Counted from the first letter of the stretch, positions 12,420 through 23,984 are shown. The stretch: DNA of 64,000 bases from Brachypalpus laphriformis (GCA_945910035.1 OX246753.1:64791479-64855478); one strand, 5' to 3'. Program-made: numbers and translations. The notes: generated by a model from the sequence alone, not told the origin.

Positions 12420-14520
12420 TAATAGTAAACAGCTCTTGAACATATTACTAATTTTGAAATGGTAACACCAAACCCAGCACGAACCAAAATCATACCATTT
12501 GGAGGATTAAAACAATTGAAATACACAAACTGTTGGCAAACGCTACATACAAACTACATAAATAGCAACTTTGTAGCCACACAAGAGCACAATAAGATCT
12601 TCTGCGCGAAAAGAAACATACTATATACCGAAGTGAAAAGTAAATTGAGAGCACAAATGGAAGGAAGTGAATGCTATAAAATACAAAGTACTGGTTGTGG
12701 TTATGAAGGGCTATTGCGAAGAGCTTAGGATGAGGAAATCGCATAGGTTAGGAGGTTGTATACGCAGTCAAAGAATTACAAGAGCGTTAACGGGCAATAT
12801 ATAGAGTACAAATCATCTACATACATATATACTCGTATGTATTATACAATAAAACTCTACAGTATATCCTATCATATCATGAAAAGGCTCAAAAGATGGC
12901 AGTCATTCGATTTCCACTTGCTTTGAGTTTATACTTTCAAACGCCATATATGGAAGAAAGATCTATAAGACAATTATAAGACCGGGACATCCCATCCCGA
13001 TAGTATCCCAAACAAAGCGTTTAAGACAGCAATCAAACTTATAGCTTAACGTAAGACGTGTTTAGTTTTCGTATCAAGCCTATTCGAATTTTTCGCGTGT
13101 GGTTATTTTGTAATTTACCTAATTAATGCATTAATGGGTCTAGACGGATTCACATAAGGCTCTGAATGCAAACAATATATTATCTTTAAAGTTAAATACC
13201 TAACGCTACGTAAAGAAAAAACTTTTGCTCATCCATATACGAGCGTTTGCCAGAACAAAATTAAAATCAACAGTTGTACTTGTGTAAATGGTGTGGAATT
13301 GATAGGTGATGTGATAATATTATTTCCATTTTAATTTGTATGATTACTAAGCGTGAATATTCGACGTTGTCGATTACATGAGTTGGGGTTCACTCACGGT
13401 GATTGGTTTTCACCATGAATCTCATTGTTCACTATCAGCAGCCGTGATCCAGCCACTTTATCAACATACGTCTTTGTTCAATTCACTAAAGATACGGTTC
13501 ATTCGAACTATCGTTGACACGGTGGTTCGAATGTTTGATTACGTTTGGGCAAATATCTTGCTTTTTTTATATTACGTTTATTAAATATATAAAATTATTT
13601 TTTTTTATAACTTTCATATTATGGCTTCAAATTATGTACTTCTTGCAATGAAACAATTCACTTCGCTTCGTTATTGGCTTAATATGAGTTACAGCTACGT
13701 ATGTATCACTTGTTATAAGCTAGCTACTGGGCGACGTAATAGTGGGATACGTGCAGCGTCTTACTGTTTGCCTATCACACCGATCAGCATAAAAAAAACG
13801 CAACAAATTAGCATGAAGCGAATTTCCGTGTGATATTCCCAAAGGTGCTTTGTAGGCCTGCATGTAATAGCGCTTGGAGTCAAGAGTTGCATTGCAACTC
13901 TGAAGAGCAGTCTCTATACACAACTTTGTATCGCGACAAACGACTAATCTCGGTATTCATTTTCACCAGCCATTGGATTTCGAATAACACATGATGGCAA
14001 ATGACTAAACAAAGGCCTAGTAAAAGTAGCATCTCCCTGTATAGAAGGGGACTTAACGAAAAAGGGCTTTGAAACGAAAACAAATTGCTCGAAAACGAAA
14101 GAACAACGACCTTTGGTCATCGAATTAAAATGCGACTGCTGCTGACACTAATTGCACACAAAAGCCTCGCATTTTGGAAGCATTTTAGCGATCGAATACT
14201 GGTGGGTTGATTGCAAAGTAGAGCAAGAAAAATCAGCGTCGTACAATGCAACGATTCGCCAAAAACAGCTACAGAGAATGAAAATAATATTTTTTTATTG
14301 CCGCTTAAGCACTATCCACGATCAAACACATATTGGGCTAAGTAGTCATCTTAACGTTTAAAGAAGAGATCATTTGAACCCTGTTAAAAAGGCAATATCA
14401 ATGAACGTTCCAAAGGCATCGCGAGGCCTATAAACGCATGGATCACACAAATGCGACGACATTGGCATTTCATTGAGTGATCCAAAATCGGGAGGCCTGC
14501 CGATATTTTCTGTGGTCAAA
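12420..14520. other. Unassigned non-coding sequence
   Basis: Short open frames only, with no recognisable protein family, and none preserved over more than about 90 codons. If the remote first exon at 17585 is real this is part of a long intron of bleomycin hydrolase. Confidence 0.4.
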
Positions 14521-14522
14521 TA

Positions 14523-14851
14523 GGCGAACCCCACAGGCGAAACAGGGGCCTTATTTTGTACTACTTTCGGATTCGGATTGCCATTCGAAAATGTAATCCA
14601 ATTCTAAAATGAATAGGTATTTTGTACGGTTCTCAGATTGGGTGTAAGTGCTTTCAACTCAAAATCAAACATTTCGGAAAGTTAAATTGTCAAAACATCT
14701 ATCAAACGTCACTTAAATTACTTGGAAATTGAGTTTGTATACATTTGCTATAGAAACGCAATACAAAATAAGGCATCTGTAGAAATGCGCTGACGTGGGA
14801 GGGTTATGATCTCTTACTTTCGGTTCATAACCTCGCCGAAATAGGAAGAAG
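14523..14851 (+). repeat. Short SINE-like unit (GAA-tail family), copy 1, split by a MITE
   Basis: The parts 14523-14545 (GGCGAACCCCACAGGCGAAA) and 14775-14851 (TAGAAATGCG, GTGGGAGGGTTATGATC, then CATAACCTCGCC and AGGAAGAAG) align in order with the 112-bp unit at 55449-55560. The interruption of about 230 bp (14546-14774) starts GGGCCTTATTTTGTA and ends ACAAAATAAGGC, a terminal inverted repeat typical of a MITE. Confidence 0.6.
14546..14774. mobile_element. ~230-bp MITE with GCCTTATTTTGTA inverted ends
   Basis: The ends GCCTTATTTTGTACTAC and (reverse complement of the right end) GCCTTATTTTGTATTGC are inverted copies. The insert interrupts the short SINE-like unit at a known position, which fixes its boundaries to within a few bases. 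Confidence 0.55.
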
Positions 14852-15060
14852 TAGTCATCTTAATGGGGGATTTCAATGATAGACTTAAGATCAGCTAGGT
14901 TTCAATAAATATACAGCGAACATCTAACAGGATTGACAATTTAGTCTGCCTTTTAGACGTCCGAAATAATTACCGAGTGCCTTCGTACTACATTCATGAT
15001 CGAACCGTTATTTTGGCACCCACAGTTACAATACCGACATGCTTCTGTCGTGAACGCTTA
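14852..15060 (+). pseudogene. Possible LINE endonuclease fragment
   Basis: The plus strand after the SINE tail reads VVILMGDFND followed after a stop by RIDNLVCLLDVRNNYRVPSY, which resembles the GDFN block and downstream region of a non-LTR endonuclease. It is short and broken; the family cannot be told. Confidence 0.3.
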
Positions 15061-15119
15061 GTTTAACTGAAGATACATATGTAGATGATCTTGAAATACT
15101 CACCCCGATTGTCGTTTTA

Positions 15120-15295
15120 TTCATAGCTACGACCTGCTGACCGTTAAACATTATTAACCAATTTGTTTGTCGTGTAGAATTTTATTACAACTCTTTCACA
15201 GCGAAAAAGTTATGAAAATGGATTCGTGGTACATTTGAAGAATAAAACGACAATCGTCGAAAAGCGACAACGACAATCAGGGTGACTGTTTTTTT
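15120..15295 (+). repeat. Copy of the CTACGACCTGCTGACCG repeat (partial)
   Basis: GCTACGACCTGCTGACCGTT and the following ~160 bases (including ATGAAAATGGATTCGTGG and AAAACGACAATCGTCGAAAA) match 27339-27500 closely. It ends near AATCAGGGTGA, the same kind of motif that bounds the larger element at 27.2-28.8 kb. It is probably half of a foldback DNA element. Confidence 0.55.
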
Positions 15296-15299
15296 TCCT

Positions 15300-17580
15300 T
15301 TTGAACTGTGTTTGTTGTGCAGAAACAGCACAGCATTAACCGAGAAAGAAAGAAAAACTGCAAAATAAAGCAATGCGAACCATTTTAAAGTGCAGCAGGT
15401 ATACATCCATCAGATGGATGCTAGAAACCCTCTAGTGGTTAAGCGGTAGACAGAGGCTAGAATTAAACACTCTAATGGCTGTCTACAAAATCAGGTATGG
15501 TGTTGTACCGAAGATGCTAACATGTGATACTAAGAGCGTTAAGAGAATCACAAAAAAAGTGAAGTCTGTTGATCTCGCTTGAGGAACAGAGCAGGAGGAG
15601 AACCATTTCTTTTCAGTTGCCTTTCGCAGGATAGGCAGCGGAGAAAATGACAGCTATTATTTAAGCTATCTACAAGGCTGCGAAATGCCAAAATGATAAC
15701 GTATCTGAAGATTCCGAATTCCAAAGCGCTGGACAAGGTTACTTGAAAAATATTGTCTCGGCGGACGGAAGTTTCGCATTCGCTATGGACAGCAGAATCG
15801 AGCATTTCAGCAACGGACTCAGTATATTGAAAACATTCTGAAGTGCTGCTTTCCGTACAAAATCAAAGTTGCGAGTGTTCTGCTATAATGGATACGTTTT
15901 ACTTCAAAGAAAATTCCGTAGCGAAATATGGCAATGTAATTTACTATGCCGATCTGTTAGGAGAGTTGCCCTAAGCAAACAATCGGGGAGAACTGTGGGA
16001 CAGAGTTAGAGAGATATCATACACGTTGCATAGATCCGAATCTGAGTGCATGTATGTGGCCTACGGCCCACAACAAATAAGGGTTGACCGAACATAAACA
16101 CTAACCAAATGCGTTGGATATCTGGGGTCGAATAGCGTACTCCGACAACGGATGACTGGTAACGTAATTTGTATTGTGTTGTTAGTAGATCTAGCAACGA
16201 CAAACATACAAACTACGTCGTTCACGGAGGACGCGAGTCGACCCCTGCATTGAAGTATTTCGACGGCCAAAGTTTGGCATGTCAATACAATCCAACTTTT
16301 ATGCAGCAAAATACATATGTACATTAGCAGACTTAACCCCATCGTGAAGGCCAACGGTGGTAACTTTTTACTTGTTTTCTCAAAATAGGGTTGAGATGTA
16401 TTGAAACCACTGGTGTTTACAAGATAAACTCAGCGTACCAACATCTTAATTAAATAGCATTCCAATCGTTCATTCACCCTAGCGTGTCTAACAATTAAAA
16501 CTTCTTGAAGTAAATTAGGATCTCCTTGGCTAATTGGACAGCCAACTGTATACTTTATTGGCTAATCAAACTAGAAAAATAATCTATGGGTGGCTTTATA
16601 ATGCAGCTCCCACGATAACAAAAAATGCATAAATTAATTTAATGCAAGATGAGTATTGATTGAGGAATGCAGATGCCGCCGCCGCGCAGAAGAAACATCT
16701 ACAATCGCATACACAATGGAACTGACTCTTGTTACAGTGCCTGTGAGTGCTACCTATTTGTTATATGACCACCACCCGTCACGTGCAAATGCAAAAAAAA
16801 ACCTAACAGCCCAGATTGATTTGTTGTGCTGTTGCTACTGCTGGTTCATTCGGTTTCAGTGGTAAACCACGAATTATTCATCCCAAAGCACCTGACAATC
16901 TATAGACAGAGAACCCTTGGAAACTTATTAAATCAATACACAGCAAGTTCGATTTGCAACTGCATAACAAAAGAGAACTCATTGCACAAGCAGTAGCGAT
17001 AGATTATCATAAGAATTACACAATATTCGTGCCAACTGAACAATTTTAGACATTTTTTAATGAGTTTCGAAAAAATTCTCATGTTAGCCATAAAGTTTAT
17101 TGCATAATCTGTTTGAAGCGAAAGTGAAAAACTTGTCTACTCCTGCTGTGATTACAATTATTGGCGTTTATATCCCGCGTCATATACAAACTAGCTAGAA
17201 GGAGCTCAGAGCAAGAGTAAAGCAAACAACATATTTACAGATGCAAACAACGTCCATCCGCATCGCAGTCTTATCGCCGAGGCGATATATCCAAAAGCAA
17301 ACACCACACAAAACAACAAAGAATAACCCATAAAACAGTGAGACAACAAAAGAAAGGAGGCGAATGCGATATAAAGAAAGTAGGTTGTTGGTCCCAGCAC
17401 CATGTAGGAGCAGGGCTAGCGGAGAGAAAGAGAATTCACTAGCTCGGGCTAGAAAACAATTTCTCTCTGGATGAAATGATTTGCACAATTTTGTTTTGAA
17501 AAAAATTTATTTTGAACTTCTTTTTGGGGTTATGTGATGACAAAGGATATGTTGGTAAAGGCGAATTGTAAAATGTCTAC
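15300..17580. other. Unassigned non-coding sequence
   Basis: No ORF with recognisable similarity and no clear repeat was seen on either strand. Confidence 0.35.
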
Positions 17581-17584
17581 TTAC

Positions 17585-17594
17585 TGGAAACCAT
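17585..17594 (-). CDS. Candidate remote first coding exon of bleomycin hydrolase
   Basis: The minus strand reads ATG GTT TCC A followed by a consensus donor GTAAGTAG, after an A-rich leader that looks like a 5' UTR. The phase (one base left over) matches the possible acceptor TCATTGCAG before 12261, where the open frame continues into bleomycin hydrolase exon 1. Joining them would give a 517-aa form with an Arg/Ser-rich N-terminus, plausibly a mitochondrial presequence. A phase match has a one-in-three chance by accident, and the intron would be 5.3 kb. It could equally be the first exon of another gene. Confidence 0.3.
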
Positions 17595-18049
17595 TTTACT
17601 ATCGAATGGCAAAGAAGAGTTATGAAATAAAACTAAAATAAAAACAAACGGGGAATTTATTTTCAAAGGAAAAGTTTTTTTTTCTTTTCTTGGAGAGTTT
17701 TTCTCGATTTTGATTTTCTTTTCACGGAGCTCAGCAAAATTGACGGACACTTGACGCACGACACCAACTTTCCCAACGAATGACGAGAGATTTGGAAAAA
17801 TGTACAACGAACGATGAGCGAGAACGAGTGCATTCAGTGCATTTATAACGGCATTCTGTGTTTGTGACCTTGATTGGCTGTCGCTCAAAGTGACAGCAGA
17901 GTGAAAGGGAAATTATTTTACTGAGGCTGTGTTCAGAAAGTGGGACATCAAATTGATCGCAATGATTTGTGAGCTGTGGATATGGAATTGTCGGGACTTG
18001 CAAAATATAATCGCCATAAAATTTGGTAACCATTATAGACAAAGCATAA

Positions 18050-18365
18050 AGTGAGAAATACACGATACAATCGTCGTACCGGCTCGTGTTGTACTGACAT
18101 CGGCCCTACTGTTGTATGCAGCACACACATTATACAATCTGAGTACGATTTACGTATAACCAGACATTTTATACGTCCATTTTACACATACGCACCATAT
18201 AATTTCCATACGAACGGTGCATGTGACAGCGGTTGTAAAGGCAAGAACATGCGACCATACGATATCGGCACAACGATCGGTTGTGTGGATACACACGATA
18301 CAATTATCGTATACAACACCAAAGCTGTCAAAACGTTGGTACAACAGCTGGATTGCGTATTAACT
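18050..18365 (+). repeat. Unclassified ~330-bp repeat (family Z), copy 1
   Basis: The run from CGATACAATCGTCGTACCGG through CACGATACAATTATCGTATA to ACAACAGCTGGATTGCG is matched in reverse orientation by 56212-55974 plus 54855-54785. It contains internal palindromes (CGATACAATTATCGTAT) but no clear terminal inverted repeat in this copy. Short open frames across it are not conserved. Confidence 0.55.
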
Positions 18366-18430
18366 AGTTTACAGAAGTGACTTACAGGAATATTTCAGAT
18401 CAGATGGTCGTTCATAAGTTAAAGGAATTG

Positions 18431-18763
18431 TAAGTTGAGCTTGAGTGGGCGCCATGGCGTAAGTGGTTAGTGTGTCGGATCACTACGCATGAGGTTCCAA
18501 GTTCGAATCCCAGAAAACACCAAAAAGTTTTTTCACGGTCCCACCTCTCGCGAGCGTCTGACAAACATCCGAGAGTATTGTTGTCACGAAAAAGCTTCTC
18601 AAATCGCCGTTCGGATTCGGCATTAAACTGTAGGTCCCTTCCATTCGTGTGAAAAATATAACGCGCACAACATGAGTGGTTGCGAGAAGCTAGGCCCTGG
18701 CACTCTAAAGAGCTGTTGCGCCAAATATTTTTTTTTTTTTTTTTTTTTTTTTAAGTTGAGCTT
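18431..18763 (+). mobile_element. tRNA-derived SINE with poly(T) 3' end, complete copy with 12-bp target duplication
   Basis: TAAGTTGAGCTT occurs at 18431-18442 and again at 18752-18763. Between them is a unit with a tRNA-like head: A-box-like TGGCGTAAGTGG (about 18454) and B-box-like GTTCGAATCCC (about 18502). A ~200-bp body ends GAGCTGTTGCGCCAAATA, followed by about 25 T residues up to the duplication. Two further copies are at 33260-33560 (minus) and 49624-49900 (plus). The tRNA head supports RNA polymerase III origin; the T-run on the sense strand in place of poly(A) is unusual. Confidence 0.8.
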
Positions 18764-18845
18764 ACGTAAACATTTACAGAACCATTTATATTATCTTATG
18801 AGTAAACTGCAGTGCATATTATCAGTCTAATTCCTGAAGAAACTT

Positions 18846-20322
18846 ACTTATTTACTTAGATGGCGCTATAGTTTGGAGCGGCCCTGGCCTCAACCAACAA
18901 ACCTCTCCAACCACGACGGCTATGAGCCAGCTGCCTCCAGTTGCGCACGACAAGTTGGTTGAGGTCCCCTTCTACTTGTTTGCGCCACCTGCCGCGAGGT
19001 CGTCCTCTACTGCGCCGTCCATCCGGGGTGAATTCGAAGACTTTCTTGGCAGAAACGTTGGGCTTCATCCACTCTAAATGACCCAGTCATCTTAGTCGCT
19101 GTATGTGAACTCTTCTGGCTAAGTCGATGTCCTTATATAGACCGTATAGTTGAGCATTGTACCTTCTCCTCCACTCGCCGTTTATGCAGACGAGACCAAA
19201 GATTGCTCTAAGAACTCTTCTCTCGAAATAACAAAGGGCATCCTCATCCGGTTTTGATAAAGCCCATGCCCCTGCGCCATACAGCAGGACTGGGATGATT
19301 AGTGTCTTATAAAGAGTTACCTTAGTAGTTCGAGATAGGACTTTGTTACTCAATTGCCTTCTTAGCCCATAGAAACAGTGATCGTTTAATCTTCCCACAG
19401 ATCTTATTTACGAAGCTCACCATAGAGCTTAGGTAGACAAAATTATATCTGTCTATTGTGGCATTCTGTCCAAGACGCCGATGTTGGGTGTCCTTTTTGT
19501 AGACAGCATATATTTTGTTTTGTTTTCGTTGACCGCTAAACCCATCTTGCTGCAGGGATGTCAAGACTAGACAAGGCTCTGTATAACTCGTCTCTATACA
19601 CGCTATCATAGGCAACTTTGAAATCGACGAAGAGGTGGTGCGTATTGATTTTATATTCATAGGTTTTTTTCCAAGATCTGCCGAAGTGTGAATATTTTGT
19701 CAATGGTGGACTTTCCCGGCCTGAAACCTATCAGGTTGTTGACGATCGGTTTTAGGCGTTCACAGAATATGGCAGACAGGACCTTATATGCGATGTTGAG
19801 GAGACTTATACCCCTGTAGTTGGCGTAGGTAAGAGGGTCTCCTTTCTTTAGGATCGAGCAAACGATGCTGAGGTTGCATTCATTGGGCATACTTTCGTTC
19901 GACCAGATTTTTCAGATGACTTGGTTGGAAAGTTCAGCGGCAAGCACATCGGCTCCAACAGTTTTGTTGAATTTAAGTTTAGATGTCGCTATCCTCACTT
20001 CATTCTATCCTCACTTCATTCTTCGCCGTTCAACAGTCTGCAGAAGTGTTCCTTCCATATCCTCAGTACCGACTGCGGCTCGACTACTATATTGCCACTT
20101 GGTCCCTGCAGGCTCTGAAAGTCCGGACACCCAGAATGCTGGAAGCGTGCCTTGCGTCGATCGTAATGTGATCAATTTGGTTGACAGTTTTTCGATCAAG
20201 CGAGAGCCATGTTCCCTTGTGAATATCGAAACGTGGGAACCGAGTCCTAGCTACGACAAAGTTTCGTCCCGCCGCAAAGTCGACTAGCCTGAGTCCGTTG
20301 TCGGATGTGACTTGTGCTACCA
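18846..20322 (-). mobile_element. RTE family B LINE, 5'-truncated copy
   Basis: On the minus strand this aligns with the full copy at 58373-61396. It begins within the endonuclease (20322, NGLRLVDFAAGRNFVV and NQIDHITIDARH), passes through RT pieces (19890-19657 with GDPLTYANYRGISLLNIAYK) and the C-terminal ERRVLRAIFG region (19398-19087), and ends with the family tail GGCGCCATCTAAGTAAATAAG near 18846. Part of the endonuclease/RT junction (about 20110-19990) and the RT catalytic core are deleted, with frameshifts. Not functional. Confidence 0.8.
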
Positions 20323-20334
20323 TTGGTGGACGAA

Positions 20335-20820
20335 GTCGTAAAATTATAATTTACCTACTTCAGATTTTCACGCAATGTTTGGCATGTAGGTATAGCATAA
20401 TTTCTGGATTTACACCAACAATTTTTAGGAGTGACTTGACTTTAACCGTTTCGATTGTAGATATGTCATGCAATATGATTTTGTTTTGAATGAACTATTG
20501 TGAATTTTTTAATGGTTACTGAAATAAAATCAATTAATCTAATCTAATCTTGTAGATAAAATTATTTGCTTTTGTAACCCTGTCAGATGCATATGTACCA
20601 TACCAACTTATCCCTTGTGTACGATTTCCGAACACTGTCTAATGAATATGCCCCTGCAAGGGAAATTTGTGCATTTGACAACTGTCAATATTTTACATGA
20701 CTAGCGTGGAGACAACAACGCGCGGTTTTGTTTTCGTGGGAAAAATATGCTGCCATAGGCTGCTGGAAACGTTTGCTTTTGTGATTTTCTGTTGCATCAG
20801 CTTCCAATAACATCGGGCTA
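20335..20820. other. Upstream region of the UBE3D-like gene
   Basis: No coding sequence or recognisable repeat. It precedes the 5' UTR of the next gene and presumably contains its promoter; no specific element could be identified. Confidence 0.35.
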
Positions 20821-20827
20821 ATCACAG

Positions 20828-20888
20828 GTAACTAATGCACCATATGTATCACTAGCATTTTTCTCAAAATCCTTCATTCATTTCGCAG
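20828..20888 (+). other. 5' UTR intron of the UBE3D-like gene
   Basis: A donor CAG/GTAACT and an acceptor CATTTCGCAG bound 61 nt directly upstream of the start codon at 20900, matching the size of other small introns in the window. Confidence 0.55.
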
Positions 20889-20899
20889 CCCCGCAACAA

Positions 20900-22015
20900 A
20901 TGTCACTGAAATGCATCACCATCGAAGTTCGCAGGAACTTGTACTGCGCGAATGTCTACCTGCAGTTCGACCACAGCTTGACGGAAACCGAATTCGTTAA
21001 AATTCACGTCGACAATGCCAGCATCAGACTACGGGAATACTCCACTGAGACGAAAATCCCCCTGCAGGGACACTTCACCGTGCAGGCACAGACCTTGAGC
21101 AGCTTAGTGGTCGAAGAGAGCAATGCCAGCTTCCGTATGACCATTGATACGCTGCCACCAACCTCTGTGTGGCCACCAAACCCCCAAAAAGTTTCCAAAA
21201 TAGTACCTGAGGTAGCACCATCGAGCGACGTCGTTCTGGCCTGCAGCAGCTGCCAAAACCAAGTAACATGCAGCGACCTGAAGTTTGACCGGATTCTGGA
21301 GTACCCATCTGGCTCCATAGATGTTGGGGAGTTCTTCTGCCACCATGGTCCCGATTTGAACTCGGTACTGGTGCCCAAGATGAATGACTTGTTCTATGGC
21401 TTCCACTTTGTCATCTTGAACGCAGACTGCTTGAAGGGAATCCGTATCAAAGAAGGACACATTTACTGTCGTAGATGCTTAATGCATCTCGGCGAGACCC
21501 TCTTCCAAGGCAAGGCAATGAAAATCTGGACAGATGCCTTGAAGGAATCCCTCTTCAAGCCGACGGCGGACATGGAATCAATGGTCGCCCAGCTGATGGC
21601 GAAAATACTCGATGAGTGCTCGATAAGCAATGAACTACACATCATGCAATTCTCAAAAGCAATTGTGGAGGCAGTGATGCCATCCCGCCAAAAGAAGTAC
21701 ATCCTACTGAACATACTCGAAAAAAATCTAGATATTCTCCGAAATGCCACTGCATCGGCAGATGGACTCAATAACAACGCAGGCCAGGTTAAGTTGGCGA
21801 TGTGCAAGGCAAACAAAGTCTTGTACCAGTTTCACGAGGAGAACGAAGCAAATGCTTTGCTGAAATCGTGGCGCGAGGACATCAGCGTGCACACAACTAA
21901 GGTATCACCGACGCTTTTCACTGCTCTGCTGAGGCGGCTCGAGGAGAACTCTCAGTTATTACCTGAAGTATATCGTTATAGCAATGAATTTGTTTTAAGT
22001 TATGTCTTCTACTAG
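20900..22015 (+). CDS. Ube3d: UBE3D-like E3 ubiquitin ligase (HECT_2 family), single coding exon
   Basis: The 371-aa protein has the layout of the UBE3D/HECT_2 family, which binds E2 enzymes such as UBE2C and transfers ubiquitin. It has an N-terminal beta-rich region (residues 1-90), a CSSCQNQV cysteine pair near residue 115, a second cysteine cluster YCRRCLMHLGE near residue 203, then a long helical part. The C-terminus, LLRRLEENSQLLPEVYRYSN, matches the family's closing block. Cysteine pairs and the C-terminal block are what I recognise; catalytic activity is by family. The start is the first ATG after a 61-nt UTR intron. A poly(A) signal AATAAA is at 22154-22159. Nothing looks damaged. Confidence 0.75.
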   Translation: MSLKCITIEVRRNLYCANVYLQFDHSLTETEFVKIHVDNASIRLREYSTETKIPLQGHFTVQAQTLSSLVVEESNASFRMTIDTLPPTSVWPPNPQKVSKIVPEVAPSSDVVLACSSCQNQVTCSDLKFDRILEYPSGSIDVGEFFCHHGPDLNSVLVPKMNDLFYGFHFVILNADCLKGIRIKEGHIYCRRCLMHLGETLFQGKAMKIWTDALKESLFKPTADMESMVAQLMAKILDECSISNELHIMQFSKAIVEAVMPSRQKKYILLNILEKNLDILRNATASADGLNNNAGQVKLAMCKANKVLYQFHEENEANALLKSWREDISVHTTKVSPTLFTALLRRLEENSQLLPEVYRYSNEFVLSYVFY

Positions 22016-22019
22016 TCAA

Positions 22020-23500
22020 TTTTATTTGTTGCATTTAAGGGAAAAAGTAATTTAAATTGTTTTCAAGGACAATTCCATGCGAAAATTGATTTTATTTTTC
22101 TTAGGTTTAGTTAGTAAGTTTGCTTCCCGTGTAAATATTTTAAAATTGTTAACAATAAATACTCCATGTAAATGATTGGAGTCAACTAAATGGAATGTAC
22201 TATATTTGATTTCGCCGGTCTCTTGTTCCATTCATTTTTTGACGGACATTAGTCGAAAAACTTTCCTAAAGTGCCTTTGAATATTCTAGATTTGACGGTT
22301 GTCTTGTTGAATTTTTTTTTTTATAATTTACGCGCACTCAAGAGGTTGTTTATACCCTTAACATGTTTGTAAACAGTGCGGGCGTTGGAAAGGATAGATA
22401 GTGAGAGAGAGAGAAAAAAGATTTGGTGTAGTGGCTTGAAGCTCACTTATTTATGCTTCAGATAAACTCCAGGGGTGACGTCCAGATAACTGGGGAGATT
22501 TTTGTTATTTTCTGCCTTTGCTTCTGATTCACAGTATTTTTTTCCCGAACACCGTCATCATAGGCATATCAATAATTCAACAGAGCGAACAATTTTTCCA
22601 GCCATATAACCAAGCTACCGTCGGTGTTAAGCCTTTGCAGTAGTGATCACTTGTGCAAGGTCTTATGAGAGGTGTATTTCTTTTCGAACTTCTAGTATTG
22701 ACATTTTAGTGATTCGTGATCAATTTGTATGTTGCTGCCCTCGTCGTCTTAACCGATTGCTGAATCGTAAAGCGAATGAATTGTAATACAGTTGTACTCT
22801 AGAAGTGTAGGGGAGAATGTGAAGTTTTTGCATTCGTTTGCGATTCACAGTTTTTTTTTTCGAACTCTTATTAAATAACTGTAGGTATTTATTAACCACA
22901 TTATTTATTTATTGGAGACATTCAATGACGTTAGTTGGTACTTGAACGCACAATATACTACATAATAACAAGACACATTACAACTGCACCATTAGTATTG
23001 GTATCTGCCTGTTGTATCATATGCCTGGACACTGCCTGATTGCCCAGTGATATTAGGATTGTATTGATTCTCATTTAGATAGTTTAAAAATTGGGGTTTT
23101 TAGGACCAGAATCGGATGGCAGACCAATTGATCTCCTTACTATCGTTAGTCGATCCATCCGTGCATTCATGAAGCTAGACGTTTAACTTCAAAACTGATG
23201 ATTTCCCAAAATATACTAATGTTTAGAAGACTGAAACTGTTTAATAGCCTCATAAATGATCTAAAGCGTATTAATAATTCACGTCAGTAGAAGAATTAGT
23301 TAGTTTTCTGAGACCGGATATTTAAATTGAAATGAATTTACTTAAAATAATAGATGCAAAATGACTGCTTATAGCCAAATTAATAGTCACACACCCTCAC
23401 GCGTTAAAGTAGACTTCTAATTAAAGTCAAATATTAAGCGTAATCTCCATATACCTACTAATTTATTATTTTTTTTTTCTAAATAAAACACTTCATAGTT
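22020..23500. other. 3' flank and unassigned sequence
   Basis: Apart from the poly(A) signal at 22154 and the repeat at 22310-22378, nothing could be supported. There are GA-rich simple sequences near 22400. Confidence 0.35.
22310..22378 (-). repeat. Retroposon-like 3' tail repeat, copy 1
   Basis: On the minus strand this reads from TGTTTACAAACATGTTAAGG through a GAGTGCGCGTAAATTATAAA block into an A-run. The same block ending in about 20 A residues is at 27264-27340 on the plus strand. The shared end with an A-run suggests the 3' end of a retroposed element, though the rest of it is not visible. Confidence 0.45.
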
Positions 23501-23501
23501 A

Positions 23502-23568
23502 GGCGAACCCCACAGGCGGATCAGTAGAAATGCGGTGAAGTGGGAGGGTTATGATCCCTTATCATAAC
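23502..23568 (+). repeat. Short SINE-like unit (GAA-tail family), copy 2, 3'-truncated
   Basis: GGCGAACCCCACAGGCGGAT through GAAGTGGGAGGGTTATGATC matches the unit at 55449-55560 nearly base for base; the last part of the unit and the GAA tail are missing. Confidence 0.6.
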
Positions 23569-23984
23569 ATAAAAACACTTTTCATAGTTTACAATTGTTG
23601 AGTTAGTATAGTTGATAAATAATTTAAGTTAGATTAAGTCGAAAGATATAGGCTAAGATTATTTAAATGAAGTGTTATCTAATTGCGTGCAAGTTAAAAG
23701 AAAATCGTGCAAATAATGGTTGGAACCAGCTACATGAAGACAATTTAAGGGATAAACGAAATGAAATAAATATTTCAAGCGTTCTGAACTCAATAAGTCT
23801 GTTCCTTTGCTTTCTGGGCTTCCAAAGTTCGTGCTGGCTTGTGTTGTTGCCCAAAATGTAAAGAAACACAGTTCTTCTTCTTGTACGGCCCGCAATATCC
23901 CAAGCCAGGGTAAAGAAAGAGACATACGAGTTGCAGCTGATAAGTTTGCGGCCTAAGGTATTAAGTGAAAGAAGAGATCCGTTT

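Noticed and set aside
17195..17488. Hydrophobic 97-codon minus-strand frame as a membrane protein gene
   Set aside because: No splice context, no similarity, and composition typical of AT-rich non-coding sequence.
18448..18520. A functional tRNA gene
   Set aside because: A/B-box-like motifs are present but the cloverleaf stems do not pair well, and the unit continues into a SINE body with a target duplication.
18483..18668. 60-residue open frames in the SINE (also at 33339-33564), identical at two places
   Set aside because: The identity is explained by the SINE; the frames are not preserved in copy 3.
21004..21460. Minus-strand frames of 118-124 codons over the UBE3D-like gene
   Set aside because: They are the antisense of a clear coding exon and have no recognisable protein features.
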